Source of the DNA: Gammaproteobacteria bacterium
GTDB lineage: Bacteria; Pseudomonadota; Gammaproteobacteria; HTCC5015
Assembly: GCA_016928055.1 (NCBI GenBank)
Contig: JAFGLM010000013.1
Location: 1 to 60,016 of the forward strand
DNA length: 60,016 bases
Reading direction: 5' to 3'
Shown here piece after piece: positions 38,298 through 48,154 of this stretch; position 1 is the stretch's first letter, and every line of letters starts with the position of its first letter. The translations under genes and the position numbers were made by a program. Below the pieces are notes generated by a model. The model saw nothing but the letters and a program-made list of their open reading frames with translations. It had not been told where the DNA came from and searched no databases.

Positions 38298-41200
38298 CTA
38301 GTGCTGACCTACCCCAAAGCTGCCCTGATCAAACTTGAAGCGTAGTTTCAGGTAGGGGCCATCCGCAGTGTACTCGGCTGAAGTAAAATCGTCGTCCTTG
38401 AAGCCCGCGAAATTATAGCCAACACTTAACCATAGATTTTTTATCAGGTTGTAACCGGTGGATAAGCCGTATGAATAGAGCTTGTTATTGGCATTAGCCG
38501 AATACAGGACATCAGCATGCGCACCGATATCCCAGCGTTGAGTGACATCGTATCGATACTCAGACCCTAGCGAGTGCGTCAGGCCTTTGTATTCCGTTTC
38601 GTCATAGGTGTCTAACACATACTTAACACCATAGCTGAATGCAATCTGGTTTCTACGATTGGGTAAATAGTTCGCTTTCCAGTTATTGATCAATTTGCGC
38701 TGTTGTTCTTCGTTACCGGTATTGTCAACTCGTTCATCAAATTTATAATCGAAACGATTTAAATGAATCCAGTTTGAGGTGACGGGTCGATAGGCAAAAG
38801 ATAGCCGCAAGTTGCCACTGGTGGTCTCACTGCCATCGGCATATTCCGAAGCAAACCACTGACTGTCAATACCGTAGCTGATACCTTCCAGTAAGTCTCG
38901 ATGCCAGCCCAGCAACATTCCATGCCGGTCTTCCTGGTCGGAATTACGTTGCTCGAGACGTAATACCGCAGTTGAAGAATCACCACGCCGGGTCAGCCCG
39001 GTGGAGATTGCATCGTAGTCATTATTATAGGTTCCGGACTGCGGCGGCACGTTTACGTTAAAAGGTGTATCACCCGGATCGCGAATCGTTTCAGCCCGGT
39101 CGTAGGACAGGTCGCCACTCCAGCGTTCGTTCATACGAAAACCCTGCGTTAAGCCCATCAGTGCAAAAGTACGCGGACCATATTCACTCGTTTGCTGTTC
39201 TATTGAGGTATCGATATTGGCCTGTGACCACGGGGTGGCGCGAATACCAAAGCGGGTTGAGTTGGTGTCTTGACGCGTACCTTCAGTGATTTCCTGTTCC
39301 AGATAGGCCAGCATACTCGGACTAAACGTGTATTCCGAACCGACGATATATCGTGTTGGATAGGCCGGATTAGCATCATTGGAACCGGTGGCGAATTCAG
39401 CATTGGCACGAAGCAACAGTTTGTTATCCAGTAGTTTTGTGCTGGCACCGGCAAGCAATAACTCGGAATCGTTTTCCTGACCATCACCCATTACATCGTG
39501 CGCAGAACGCATACCTGCCATAAAGGTATTTTGGCCGGTGGTATAGGACGCATCCAGTTCCGCAATATCCCGCTCGGCATTGGTCGCTAAATTATCTTCA
39601 TGAAAAACTTCCGAATTCAGTCTAATTCTTTCAGTGAGCTTATAACTTCCTTCCAAACCATATTTGCGCGTTGCCATTTCACTGTCTGCCTGTTGCCCCA
39701 AACCAAAGCCGGCATCCTGTTCGCGAATGTAAATGCGCCCGTCGATGCTTTCATAATTCAACTCATATTCAGCCAGATAAGCATCGCCTTCGACTAAAAT
39801 ACCGGCGTTGTTCGTTTCACTGCCGGCCATTTCCAGACGTAATGTTGAGTTCACACCAAACTTGAATTCAGCATCCAGCCCGTACAATTCGCTTTCATCA
39901 GCGAGAGTACCGTCATTGATGGCACTGACGCCAAGTTTAATATCACCACCCGCCAGACGAATTTCGCCTCGTGCACCGGCAGTCAGCTCATCCGCAATAC
40001 CGGTTTGTGTTTCATATTCGGCAACGATAAAGACCGGATTAAAATTCAGATCGCGGCTCGGAATGGGCCTCTTGAAGAAAATCGTTCCACCAAGGTAATC
40101 AATATTGTAATCGTAGTGTCGACGCAAAGTGCGCTGTTCCAGAATATCCTGACTGTGAAAACGATCTCGTGTTTCGACAACTATCGTTTCACTATTGATA
40201 ATGATATCGTTTCCGCGTAATCGATATAAACCGGAAGTACCGTCTCCCTGGATTTCGTCACGCACGTAATGGTTATCGGTATCGGCAGCAAACAGATTCA
40301 AACCAAAGCGGTCGCTATCAAATTCCGATTTAAGACCGGTAAGACGACGACTGTACTTTGATAACTCGGTGTTATTCAGTCCGGTATCAAAATCACCATA
40401 CAGGCTATAGAAGCGCTCATTTTCCAATCGCAGGAATAACTTGTCCTGACTGGAGGCTTCATAACGCTGATCGGTATCGTCACCATAGAGCGCGAAATAT
40501 TCATCCGGATCAATTGTCTGGAATAAACCGTGGCCGGTGGCAGCATCTTCTTTATCGGAATCGATCGCTGTGGTCAGCAACCAGTCTTCACCGATATTAC
40601 CTTTGGCGAACAGTGCCAGGCGATTATTGCTGTAGCTGTCCGCTTCAAGATCGTGCTGCAGTGCAACATTGCTGTCACCCGCTACATCATGATCGCCTAT
40701 TACAGCCTCACCCATGCCAACAACAATCCAGTCTCGTTGCGCGGGTTTTAACCAGGCTTCAAGCTGTTGCTCAATTCCATTAGCCAACTTGAATCGTAGA
40801 ACAGCTTTTCCGGATTGGGTTGTGGGTTCCAGTTCGATATAAGCGATACCTCTTTCGGAAATTTCAAATAATGGTTGCTCGCGATCATAAGCCGCCAGTT
40901 TGTCTTTCGACATCGATTCCAGCCACTGCTTACTTTCATAAGGCGGTGCCACACTAAATTCACCCGTCACACCGCCGCGTACCAGTTGCCCAAAGTGATC
41001 AACAAAACGTACTGCCAGTACCGGCGACGTGCGACCATCCGCGATCAGCCGGGAATATTCTTTAACCAGTTCCGCCTTAACCGGTGCATCAGAAAAATGA
41101 ACCAGTCGCTCAAGTACCACCGGTTTACCACCGTTGGCCGGATAAACCCGGAATTCAAGTTTATTGGTTCCATCGACAATATGAATACCCTGCCAGTAAC

Positions 41201-44200
41201 TTCTGGCAACGGTACCGCGTTTATTTTGTTTTGCACCAAAATAAAATAATGGATTCAACGGCTCACCATTAATAAAACCTTCAATTCGATCTTGCGGACC
41301 ATGCTTAATCGCAACACTGACCGCACGCACTTCCGGCGTAAACTCGGGGATCGGCATCAACCACTCTATTCCGGGACTGGCGCGTTCAAGCCACTGTTCA
41401 TCAAATTGATCTATAGTTAAACGCGTTGTCGGCGGCGGCTGATAAGCGGTTACCTGCTCACTATTGCTTCTTTCTCCGATGACGTCGACACTGGCCTTAT
41501 CACTGGATGAACGAAGCATAGTACTGACCTCAGCACCTTCTGCTTCAACCGTTTCAATCAGTATTTCGGTACGTCGGTTTTTTGCTCGCCCTTCTGCGGT
41601 TTCATTGCTGGTAACCGGTTCGCCGGCACCGCGACCTTCCGCAATCACATTCTGATTTGCCAGACCAAGACTTGTACCCAGATAATTCGCCACGGCTGCT
41701 GCACGCGCCTTCGACAAAGCATCATTGTCTTGATAAATATTCCTTGATCGTGCTGATATCGGAACATTATCCGTATGACCGATAACCGTGATACGTTTAA
41801 TTTCCGATTTCAGCAATTCAGGCAGCATGGCATCAAGCTGATGCTTATCATCAACACTTAATTCGGCACCCAATGTATCAAAGTGAGGATTCAGAACATA
41901 ACGTCGCGGCGTAAATTTACGGCCGTCAAGCAAAGCGATTGTTTCTACCGGCGCGATACGCTGGTTCTTGCCGGTCTCGCTATCGAAAATAACAGCGGCC
42001 TTGCTGATCAGTTTACCCTGGATTTTCTTATCGACCGTCGCGGTGAAAGTTAGCGGAACATCCCAATTGGGTGACAAATCACCGAAGCGGAAGATCAGGA
42101 TATTTTCACTGATCTGTGGATCGCTGATGCGTTTGTTGTGCACTTCGCTGCTACCGGTTTGATATTGCACACCATCCGGCAACACTACCGTCAATCGATA
42201 ATTATTGACCGGCAAGACACCGCCTTTATTATCAATACGATAGCGCAGCAAACCATTATCAATTTGTGTGTGCATTTGCAATGTGGCCGGCGATACCATG
42301 GGCGGCTCTTCCTCGACATGAAAATCTGCGCGCCAGAGTGTACCCGGTTGCAGATCAATAAACTGCGAATAACTGTTGCCGGCAAAACGTGAATTTTGTT
42401 CACACTCAACAACGCGCATACCCGCCGGTAAACTGGATAAATCCAGTTGCACAACATGCGTGCCGGGTCGTACACCTTCAATATGATATTTGCCGTTCTC
42501 GTCGGTAATCACATAGGTGCCGTCTTCAAGATAAATTCTGACACCGGCCACACCGTCCAGCTCTGTGCCGACTACTGCTCCTTTACGCTCTACTTGCGGA
42601 ACAATTGTGCTGGTCAAGACACCGCTGTCTTTAACAATCACTTCATCAACCCTGGCACCGGTACGCACTTTGGCATTAACTGCAATATCAACCCTACGAT
42701 TGAGTGCCAATCCGGATTCGCTGGCGCTGCTGGCGAAAGGCTGCGTATCACCTGCTGCTGAGACAGTAACCTGTTCATCGCTAAGTTTAAGCTGAGATTG
42801 AAAATAGGGTGCAATTGCAATTGCCCGGGCGCGTGACAGCTCCAGGTTATTTGCATACGGCGCATCCTGACCGGATATCTGTCGTCGGTCGGCATGCCCT
42901 TCAATACTGACTTTAACCACATCAATGTCGCGCATCACCTGAATAATTTTATCCAGTTGTTCGCGATCCTGTTCTTCCAGCGAGGCTTCCATGGTTGGGA
43001 AGATCGGACGAAAAACGAATTGCCGTTCTTCATAAGTTGGCTGCTGACGCAATAAAACATTATTAGCAACCGGCGTGCTGTGTTCAATACCCTGATAGGT
43101 CATCATTTGAGCATGCGCCGTTGTAACCTGACGCCCGAATACCGCTTGATTCACTTTCGCGCGGAAGCGCAGGCTATGCTGCCAGCGTGTTACATCCTGG
43201 AAGTAACGCGGATCGAACTGATACACCAGAACCTGATTATCAGCTTTCGGTTCATGCCAGGCGTAATCATCCAGCAAACTACTGGACGGTATATACTGCA
43301 ATCCCTTCGGTAAATTAATCTCGATGCGATAATCAGTTAGCTGTACATCATCGACACCAAACTTTAATTCATAATTAATCTGATCACCTTTGCGTACACT
43401 CTGCATGCGTAAACTGGTACGACCTTCTTCCGGTTTTTCCAGTGCACAATTACCGTTGATAACGCGACCAACGATCGTGTTGCGTTCACGCATCAGCTCA
43501 TCACGAATTTTTATAACAGCTTGTGCGGTATTGGATCGCGAGCCCAGCGTATCGATTGCACCGGCGCTGTTGATGGCATTACCCAACGGGGTGCCGGACG
43601 TTATTTCTGTAACATAAGTCAAATTGGCAATTGCGCCAGGAGCGATATCACCCATCGCAAACTCAAGCGTTCTGCCGTTGGCCGCAATAACAGGATCAGC
43701 GACTAAAACACCATTTAGTCTGGCCGAACCGCTTTGATAACGAAAACCGATGGGTAATACATCAGTAACAACAACGCCGACACTGCTTGCCAGCGCTTCG
43801 GTATTTTCCACTGTCACCTGATAACGAACGAAATCTCCAATTGCCGCATCGTTACTCAGTGAAGTTTTGCTAATCACCAGTTCGGTAGCGACCGGATCGA
43901 TTGGAATATCAACATGAATCGGCGGACCGGCTGGTACAACAAAATCCTGACCATACGAGGCATCAATTGTCAGAGCGAAAGGCGAACCCGGCAGTAATTG
44001 CAGATCAGTGATTACTACATTCGACGGTACTGAATAACCGGTTGCATTGATAATTTCCAGACGATAATTACCAGGCAACACCAGCGGGAAACGATAACCG
44101 CCAACCGGAAAATTATAAACAGTACCACCGCTGTCTGTTGCGGAGCTACCGGTTACCAGAGTATTCGGGAAAGAGCTGATTCCGTCATTGCCAAATATTT

Positions 44201-45047
44201 CAACACCAGGTTGCGCCGGTAGTCCGGTGGTAGCGTTAATTAGCTGAACAGAAATACCGTCTATCGGATCGCCGTTACCACTGCTGAATACCATACCAAA
44301 TGGATCAACCAGAGAAGTGCTTGCAGAGTTATCTGTTCCATCGGCAGGATCGGTGTAATCTGCCTGTACTGTGGCATCGGGCGCAACGCTTAGCACGCAA
44401 TCATAAGGTGTTACGGCATTTGTGGATGACTGAATATAAGCAACAAAAACACCGCTGTTTATATCCGTTTCTGTAAGAAGAATTTCTTCATTATCACCCA
44501 AGCTACTGCTTACAATAACGGTCGCAGTATCAGCGACGAGCGAATTGATATTTTGATCATTATCTTCGAGTTGAACAAAAATCGGTTCGCCACTGTTGTA
44601 AATATTAACGGTATTTAATGGTAAAGCACTGCCTGGATCCAACACGGTTATGCCGCTACCCACTACCGGTATAGATGGATTCGCAGACGGAATGAATGGG
44701 CCACCTGCGCCATTGCGACATTGCGTTGGAGCTTCTTCATTAATCGTCGAACTTGAAGGCTGGTAACTCAATAAAGAGAGTACGGAAGGTGTACGTAAAA
44801 TCGTCGTCGTCACCGTAACCATATTACTGTTTTCAGACAACCCAATTGCAACACCGACATCAAATGAGGCCTGTGCTGTATTATCGATAAGCGTTCCCGG
44901 TGGTGCAGCGCCAACCGCATGAACACCGGTCAATAACAACATCGCAATTAACGACTTAAACAAACGGACAGGCGCGCGCACGCCGGCAGTTAAACTGCCG
45001 ACAGTGCGTGCGACGCGCGTTATCCGATTGTCAGTCCGATTAAGCAT
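38298..45047 (-). CDS. Giant outer-membrane protein: DUF11, two OmpA domains, SdrD-like domain, C-terminal beta-barrel
   Basis: 2249 residues. An extended signal peptide (basic, then hydrophobic at about 32-47) precedes GTLIDNTAQASFDVG, the mature N-terminal motif shared with its neighbours. Domains in order: beta regions to 380; DUF11 at about 385-510; an Ig-like region; OmpA-1 at about 677-790 (EGHADRRQISG, LNRRVDI); SdrD-B/CarboxypepD-like at about 812-870; DUF11-like at about 919-1040; OmpA-2 at about 1047-1160 (IGHTDNVPIS, KNRRTEI); an Ig-like region to about 1430; then about 800 residues of alternating strands with many Tyr/Asp/Asn turns, ending GPYLKLRFKF. OmpA domains bind peptidoglycan; the last part should be an outer-membrane barrel. 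Last gene of the operon, 15 bp after the 412-residue gene. Surface anchor or exporter is inference. Confidence 0.8.
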   Translation of the reverse strand: MLNRTDNRITRVARTVGSLTAGVRAPVRLFKSLIAMLLLTGVHAVGAAPPGTLIDNTAQASFDVGVAIGLSENSNMVTVTTTILRTPSVLSLLSYQPSSSTINEEAPTQCRNGAGGPFIPSANPSIPVVGSGITVLDPGSALPLNTVNIYNSGEPIFVQLEDNDQNINSLVADTATVIVSSSLGDNEEILLTETDINSGVFVAYIQSSTNAVTPYDCVLSVAPDATVQADYTDPADGTDNSASTSLVDPFGMVFSSGNGDPIDGISVQLINATTGLPAQPGVEIFGNDGISSFPNTLVTGSSATDSGGTVYNFPVGGYRFPLVLPGNYRLEIINATGYSVPSNVVITDLQLLPGSPFALTIDASYGQDFVVPAGPPIHVDIPIDPVATELVISKTSLSNDAAIGDFVRYQVTVENTEALASSVGVVVTDVLPIGFRYQSGSARLNGVLVADPVIAANGRTLEFAMGDIAPGAIANLTYVTEITSGTPLGNAINSAGAIDTLGSRSNTAQAVIKIRDELMRERNTIVGRVINGNCALEKPEEGRTSLRMQSVRKGDQINYELKFGVDDVQLTDYRIEINLPKGLQYIPSSSLLDDYAWHEPKADNQVLVYQFDPRYFQDVTRWQHSLRFRAKVNQAVFGRQVTTAHAQMMTYQGIEHSTPVANNVLLRQQPTYEERQFVFRPIFPTMEASLEEQDREQLDKIIQVMRDIDVVKVSIEGHADRRQISGQDAPYANNLELSRARAIAIAPYFQSQLKLSDEQVTVSAAGDTQPFASSASESGLALNRRVDIAVNAKVRTGARVDEVIVKDSGVLTSTIVPQVERKGAVVGTELDGVAGVRIYLEDGTYVITDENGKYHIEGVRPGTHVVQLDLSSLPAGMRVVECEQNSRFAGNSYSQFIDLQPGTLWRADFHVEEEPPMVSPATLQMHTQIDNGLLRYRIDNKGGVLPVNNYRLTVVLPDGVQYQTGSSEVHNKRISDPQISENILIFRFGDLSPNWDVPLTFTATVDKKIQGKLISKAAVIFDSETGKNQRIAPVETIALLDGRKFTPRRYVLNPHFDTLGAELSVDDKHQLDAMLPELLKSEIKRITVIGHTDNVPISARSRNIYQDNDALSKARAAAVANYLGTSLGLANQNVIAEGRGAGEPVTSNETAEGRAKNRRTEILIETVEAEGAEVSTMLRSSSDKASVDVIGERSNSEQVTAYQPPPTTRLTIDQFDEQWLERASPGIEWLMPIPEFTPEVRAVSVAIKHGPQDRIEGFINGEPLNPLFYFGAKQNKRGTVARSYWQGIHIVDGTNKLEFRVYPANGGKPVVLERLVHFSDAPVKAELVKEYSRLIADGRTSPVLAVRFVDHFGQLVRGGVTGEFSVAPPYESKQWLESMSKDKLAAYDREQPLFEISERGIAYIELEPTTQSGKAVLRFKLANGIEQQLEAWLKPAQRDWIVVGMGEAVIGDHDVAGDSNVALQHDLEADSYSNNRLALFAKGNIGEDWLLTTAIDSDKEDAATGHGLFQTIDPDEYFALYGDDTDQRYEASSQDKLFLRLENERFYSLYGDFDTGLNNTELSKYSRRLTGLKSEFDSDRFGLNLFAADTDNHYVRDEIQGDGTSGLYRLRGNDIIINSETIVVETRDRFHSQDILEQRTLRRHYDYNIDYLGGTIFFKRPIPSRDLNFNPVFIVAEYETQTGIADELTAGARGEIRLAGGDIKLGVSAINDGTLADESELYGLDAEFKFGVNSTLRLEMAGSETNNAGILVEGDAYLAEYELNYESIDGRIYIREQDAGFGLGQQADSEMATRKYGLEGSYKLTERIRLNSEVFHEDNLATNAERDIAELDASYTTGQNTFMAGMRSAHDVMGDGQENDSELLLAGASTKLLDNKLLLRANAEFATGSNDANPAYPTRYIVGSEYTFSPSMLAYLEQEITEGTRQDTNSTRFGIRATPWSQANIDTSIEQQTSEYGPRTFALMGLTQGFRMNERWSGDLSYDRAETIRDPGDTPFNVNVPPQSGTYNNDYDAISTGLTRRGDSSTAVLRLEQRNSDQEDRHGMLLGWHRDLLEGISYGIDSQWFASEYADGSETTSGNLRLSFAYRPVTSNWIHLNRFDYKFDERVDNTGNEEQQRKLINNWKANYLPNRRNQIAFSYGVKYVLDTYDETEYKGLTHSLGSEYRYDVTQRWDIGAHADVLYSANANNKLYSYGLSTGYNLIKNLWLSVGYNFAGFKDDDFTSAEYTADGPYLKLRFKFDQGSFGVGQH

Positions 45048-45062
45048 GAAAATCCGGACTGG

Positions 45063-46301
45063 TTATTGCACCGTTACCTGGAAGATTAAGATGCAGCTCT
45101 CACCTGCGCTTAAGGTTCCACAATCTGCGCTGATTTCACGATTGCCCGCGGTGTCATTGAACTCACCTTCGTCCGCATCCGCTGCATCAGTCAGTGCTTG
45201 TGCGGCACCGGCATCCGGCGAAGTAATTACCATCGAATCCGTTACCCAGGCGATAGATCCATCCGTTGAAATCTGGGTATTCAGATTGTCAGTGATCGCA
45301 ACAAGATCAGCATCACCGGCGCCGGCAGCATTCGCGATAGTTAATGTGTACTCAATAACAGCACCCGGTATTGCTTTCGGGTTTGTTACACCATTAACCG
45401 GATCGCTGATCACCGCTGAAGTTTTGGTAATCGTTAATGCAGCAGCATTAGCCTGGAAAGCATCCGCATCGGAAGCCTGGCCATTCTGCGCGATATCCTG
45501 TGCACCGGCTGTACTTTCGTCTTCAGCCGCCGCACCGGCAGGATCGTTAAACACCGTTTCCATGGTGCCAACAGCGTCTGCAATATCATTTGCCGTGCCG
45601 GCAACAACAACAGTACCGCCGTTGCTATAAGTACCGGCCGGGCTGATATTGCCGTTATCATCATTGGTGATTGCAGCGCCTTCCGTTGCCACCGCGCCAC
45701 CTGCTGCAACCTGTGCAGCCAACGCATAACCCGCTGTCTGCCCATTGGTTGCGCCGGCAGGAATATCGCCAACGACGTATACGGTAACCGAAGCGCCTTC
45801 AGTCAGTTCATCAACAAAAACCGCTGTGTCTTCTGCAAGCTGATAACCTGGCGTTGTACCGTCTTCAACAAACACCACAACGTTATTGGCATCAATGTTA
45901 TCTGCTGCGCCGCCGTTATGCGTGTCCAGATCCGTATCGATTGCCGCCAACAGAAAATCCAGAGTCGCATTGCTGTTGTTGGTTAGAGTGAATTGCAGTG
46001 CAACATCACTCTGACCTGCAGCACCAACTGCGTAACCGATTACACCAGCCTCGGCAACGCTAAAGTTGATTTCACGGTCTTCCAGAAAATCAGTAGAGGT
46101 TCCGTTACCAACACCCGACGTTGTATTGCCTGTCGGTGAAGACTCGATAACGGGCTGATTAACTGAACCCACTTGATAGCTAATGGTTGCAAGATTACTG
46201 ATCGTATCGCCTGCGTCAGCAAATACCGAGGTACTGCCTAACAGGACAAATAAACCGCTAATCAGCAATCCTACATATTTTGCTAATAGCCTAGTTTTCA
46301 T
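45063..46301 (-). CDS. Exported DUF11-type protein (412 residues)
   Basis: Signal peptide (cleavage near SVFADAG), then mature N-terminus DTISNLATISYQVG. The composition is Ala, Gly, Thr, Asp and Asn rich, with almost no Cys until DCGTLSAGESC near the end. The C-terminal 140 residues are a DUF11 domain with ISDPVNGVTNPKAIPGAVIE, matching the 995-residue protein. The final residues CILIFQVTVQ form a terminal strand. It starts after the structured RNA region, with ACAGGAG at a good distance from the ATG. Confidence 0.82.
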   Translation of the reverse strand: MKTRLLAKYVGLLISGLFVLLGSTSVFADAGDTISNLATISYQVGSVNQPVIESSPTGNTTSGVGNGTSTDFLEDREINFSVAEAGVIGYAVGAAGQSDVALQFTLTNNSNATLDFLLAAIDTDLDTHNGGAADNIDANNVVVFVEDGTTPGYQLAEDTAVFVDELTEGASVTVYVVGDIPAGATNGQTAGYALAAQVAAGGAVATEGAAITNDDNGNISPAGTYSNGGTVVVAGTANDIADAVGTMETVFNDPAGAAAEDESTAGAQDIAQNGQASDADAFQANAAALTITKTSAVISDPVNGVTNPKAIPGAVIEYTLTIANAAGAGDADLVAITDNLNTQISTDGSIAWVTDSMVITSPDAGAAQALTDAADADEGEFNDTAGNREISADCGTLSAGESCILIFQVTVQ

Positions 46302-46423
46302 AACAAATACTCCTGTTCAAATTTAACTTCTTTCTTTAATTCCGGCTTTGCATTTGAATTTCTTTCTGGTTTCGCAAAGTATGAAAAATTCCAAAACATG
46401 TTTGGCGGCCCGGTTCCATCCGG

Positions 46424-46560
46424 TGGCCCGGTACCGCTATATTTTGATCCAATAAACCGGTACCACTGCGGGCCATCACGCCTGTGATATATCAAAGGGC
46501 CATCGCGATTTTTATATCCTCGTAAAACGGCAAAAGGCTCTCGTGACGAGAGCCGCCGTT
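46424..46560 (-). promoter_or_regulatory. Structured RNA segment inside the DUF11 operon
   Basis: The 308-bp gap 46302-46609 holds no convincing gene but strong folding on the minus strand. Stem I: aacggc (46526-46531) and ggctctcg (46536-46543) pair with cgagagcc (46547-46554) and gccgtt (46555-46560), 14 bp with a 4-base bulge. Hairpin II: atcac/gtgat at 46475-46488. Stem III: tggcccggtaccg (46424-46436) pairs with cggtacc (46458-46464) and gggcca (46470-46475) with a 5-base bulge. GGCCCGGT occurs twice (46407, 46425) and GGGCCATC twice (46470, 46497), so alternative pairings exist. Stem I with its TTTT could act as a terminator after the 165-residue gene. No known riboswitch class recognised. 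Confidence 0.6.
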
Positions 46561-46609
46561 GCAGCCTGATTGTTTGTTTATGGTTAAGCATCGCTTATCT
46601 CATATTTGG

Positions 46610-47107
46610 TTACTCAATAATCGTTCGGAACGTTACAGTGCCTTCCTGTCCGGGCTGCAACGCGTCGGTATAAATCCAGCGTATGTTCGTGTAATTTTCC
46701 GGTTCCGCAGAAACTTCAACACCTGTCGAATTTTTCATTTTCAAATTTTCCGGAGCAGCGTAGGTTTTTCCACCATCAATAGAAAACTCAATTTTGGTTC
46801 CCGCACCAAACGCTGAATTTCTTTTGTAAATAGAATTATTAGGTATCGGATCGGTGATATTGATATTGCTCACCGGCTGGTTGCTGATATTTTCAAATGT
46901 GATAATGTAAATAATTTCATCTTTTGGCAGCACAGTTGCCGGCTCAACCAATTTGAACTCTTTTTCGCCTTGATCATTAGTAACCTCAACTTCCTTGAAT
47001 GCTTTATTAGTAAACTTGATAACCCCATCGCCTTGCGCATAAACGGAAGTCAATCCGGTAAAAATTATCAACAAACTTGGAAAAAAGTATTTCTGAAATA
47101 TTTTCAT
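46610..47107 (-). CDS. Small exported DUF11-type protein (165 residues)
   Basis: ATG 47107 preceded by AGGTGAT 4 bases upstream; GTG at 47116 is less likely. Signal peptide ends near SVYAQGD. One DUF11-like domain fills the rest: LPKDEIIYIITFENISN, NITDPIPNNSIYKRNSAFG, KIEFSIDGGKTYAAPE and the C-terminal strand GTVTFRTIIE. It probably represents the minimal subunit of the operon. It lies 9 bp after the preceding gene; the structured RNA follows. Confidence 0.83.
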   Translation of the reverse strand: MKIFQKYFFPSLLIIFTGLTSVYAQGDGVIKFTNKAFKEVEVTNDQGEKEFKLVEPATVLPKDEIIYIITFENISNQPVSNINITDPIPNNSIYKRNSAFGAGTKIEFSIDGGKTYAAPENLKMKNSTGVEVSAEPENYTNIRWIYTDALQPGQEGTVTFRTIIE

Positions 47108-47116
47108 AGCGATCAC

Positions 47117-48154
47117 CTAATTAATCGTAACTTCAAATTCAATAATAAACGTTGCCGGCGGTGCGATACTCACCGCACTACCTTGACTTAAATCAACAGT
47201 GATTGAGTTAGCATTGCTAACATTAAAATCGGAGTAGTCAGCAGGCGCATCCTGCGCATCGGTTTGCACGGCACTATTTAACCTGATACTGCCTGGAGTA
47301 TAAGTTGTGACGGCGGGAGTCGGATCGACAATAATTAAATTATCTATCGCAACGCTCCCTGATATTTGAACATCCAGACGGTAACGCAGAATTGCGCCGG
47401 TATGTGGATCATTGCCACCCAGCGTATCAATGACGGTTACTGATTTATTGATACTAACACCTGATGAGACAATTTCTATTGTACCCGCCGCATTGGCGAT
47501 GGCGCCGGTCAAACCCACATTGGCATTCACGCCACCGTCACCTGCACCGATGATCTCAGCACCAACATTTCCTGTTTGTCCTGCGGTGTTTGCCGTGTCC
47601 GATGTTGCGTTCAGTTGAATATTGGATAATTCGCCAGCTGAAAGACCTGCTTGCACATCAGCAACAACAAAGATAACGATGGCATCAGAACCGGCAACAC
47701 CACCGTTCAGGACAGGACCATTAGCACCGGTATACAGCGTATCTGTTGCGGATGACCACAAACCATCTCCATTATCAATCCAGATTTCAAGATCAATAGG
47801 TGCGATATCAAAATCATCGCCGGCAATCGCACCATCGACTGCCAGTAAATATTGATCGCTGCCGTTTCCGATATTGGTCAATTCATAAGTGATAACAACA
47901 TTATTCTGCCGTGAACTCGAAGAGACATTAGCTGCATCCTGCCAAAGTAGACTGACATCGAGTAGTTCAACAACGGTAAAAGTTACGGTTGCATTGGCCG
48001 TTGCCGCCACGCCACCGATCTCATAATCAACCGTTGCTGTGTTACTGATTGTGGTATTGGCGGGAACGCCGGCAGCAAAAACAAGCTGTGAATACAGCGA
48101 TGCTATTAACACCGAAAGCAGGCAGGTCAAACGATTGTTAGTTTGAATCGCCAT
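47117..48154 (-). CDS. Exported DUF11-type protein (345 residues)
   Basis: Signal peptide (cleavage near VFAAGVP), then TTISNTATVDYEIGG, the motif shared with the 412- and 2249-residue proteins. Middle part is Asp/Gly/Asn rich. The C-terminal domain is DUF11-like (VSINKSVTVIDTLGGND, LIIVDPTPAVTTYTPGSIRL) and ends with strand FIIEFEVTIN. No cysteines, no catalytic motif, low charge: a structural surface protein. Start abuts the stop of the 995-residue gene. Confidence 0.82.
   Translation of the reverse strand: MAIQTNNRLTCLLSVLIASLYSQLVFAAGVPANTTISNTATVDYEIGGVAATANATVTFTVVELLDVSLLWQDAANVSSSSRQNNVVITYELTNIGNGSDQYLLAVDGAIAGDDFDIAPIDLEIWIDNGDGLWSSATDTLYTGANGPVLNGGVAGSDAIVIFVVADVQAGLSAGELSNIQLNATSDTANTAGQTGNVGAEIIGAGDGGVNANVGLTGAIANAAGTIEIVSSGVSINKSVTVIDTLGGNDPHTGAILRYRLDVQISGSVAIDNLIIVDPTPAVTTYTPGSIRLNSAVQTDAQDAPADYSDFNVSNANSITVDLSQGSAVSIAPPATFIIEFEVTIN

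Noticed and set aside
46298..46591. 97-codon open frame on the minus strand between two DUF11 genes
   Set aside because: It consists of the structured RNA region, has low-complexity Gly/Pro/Arg content, no ribosome site or family likeness, and ends across the next start codon.
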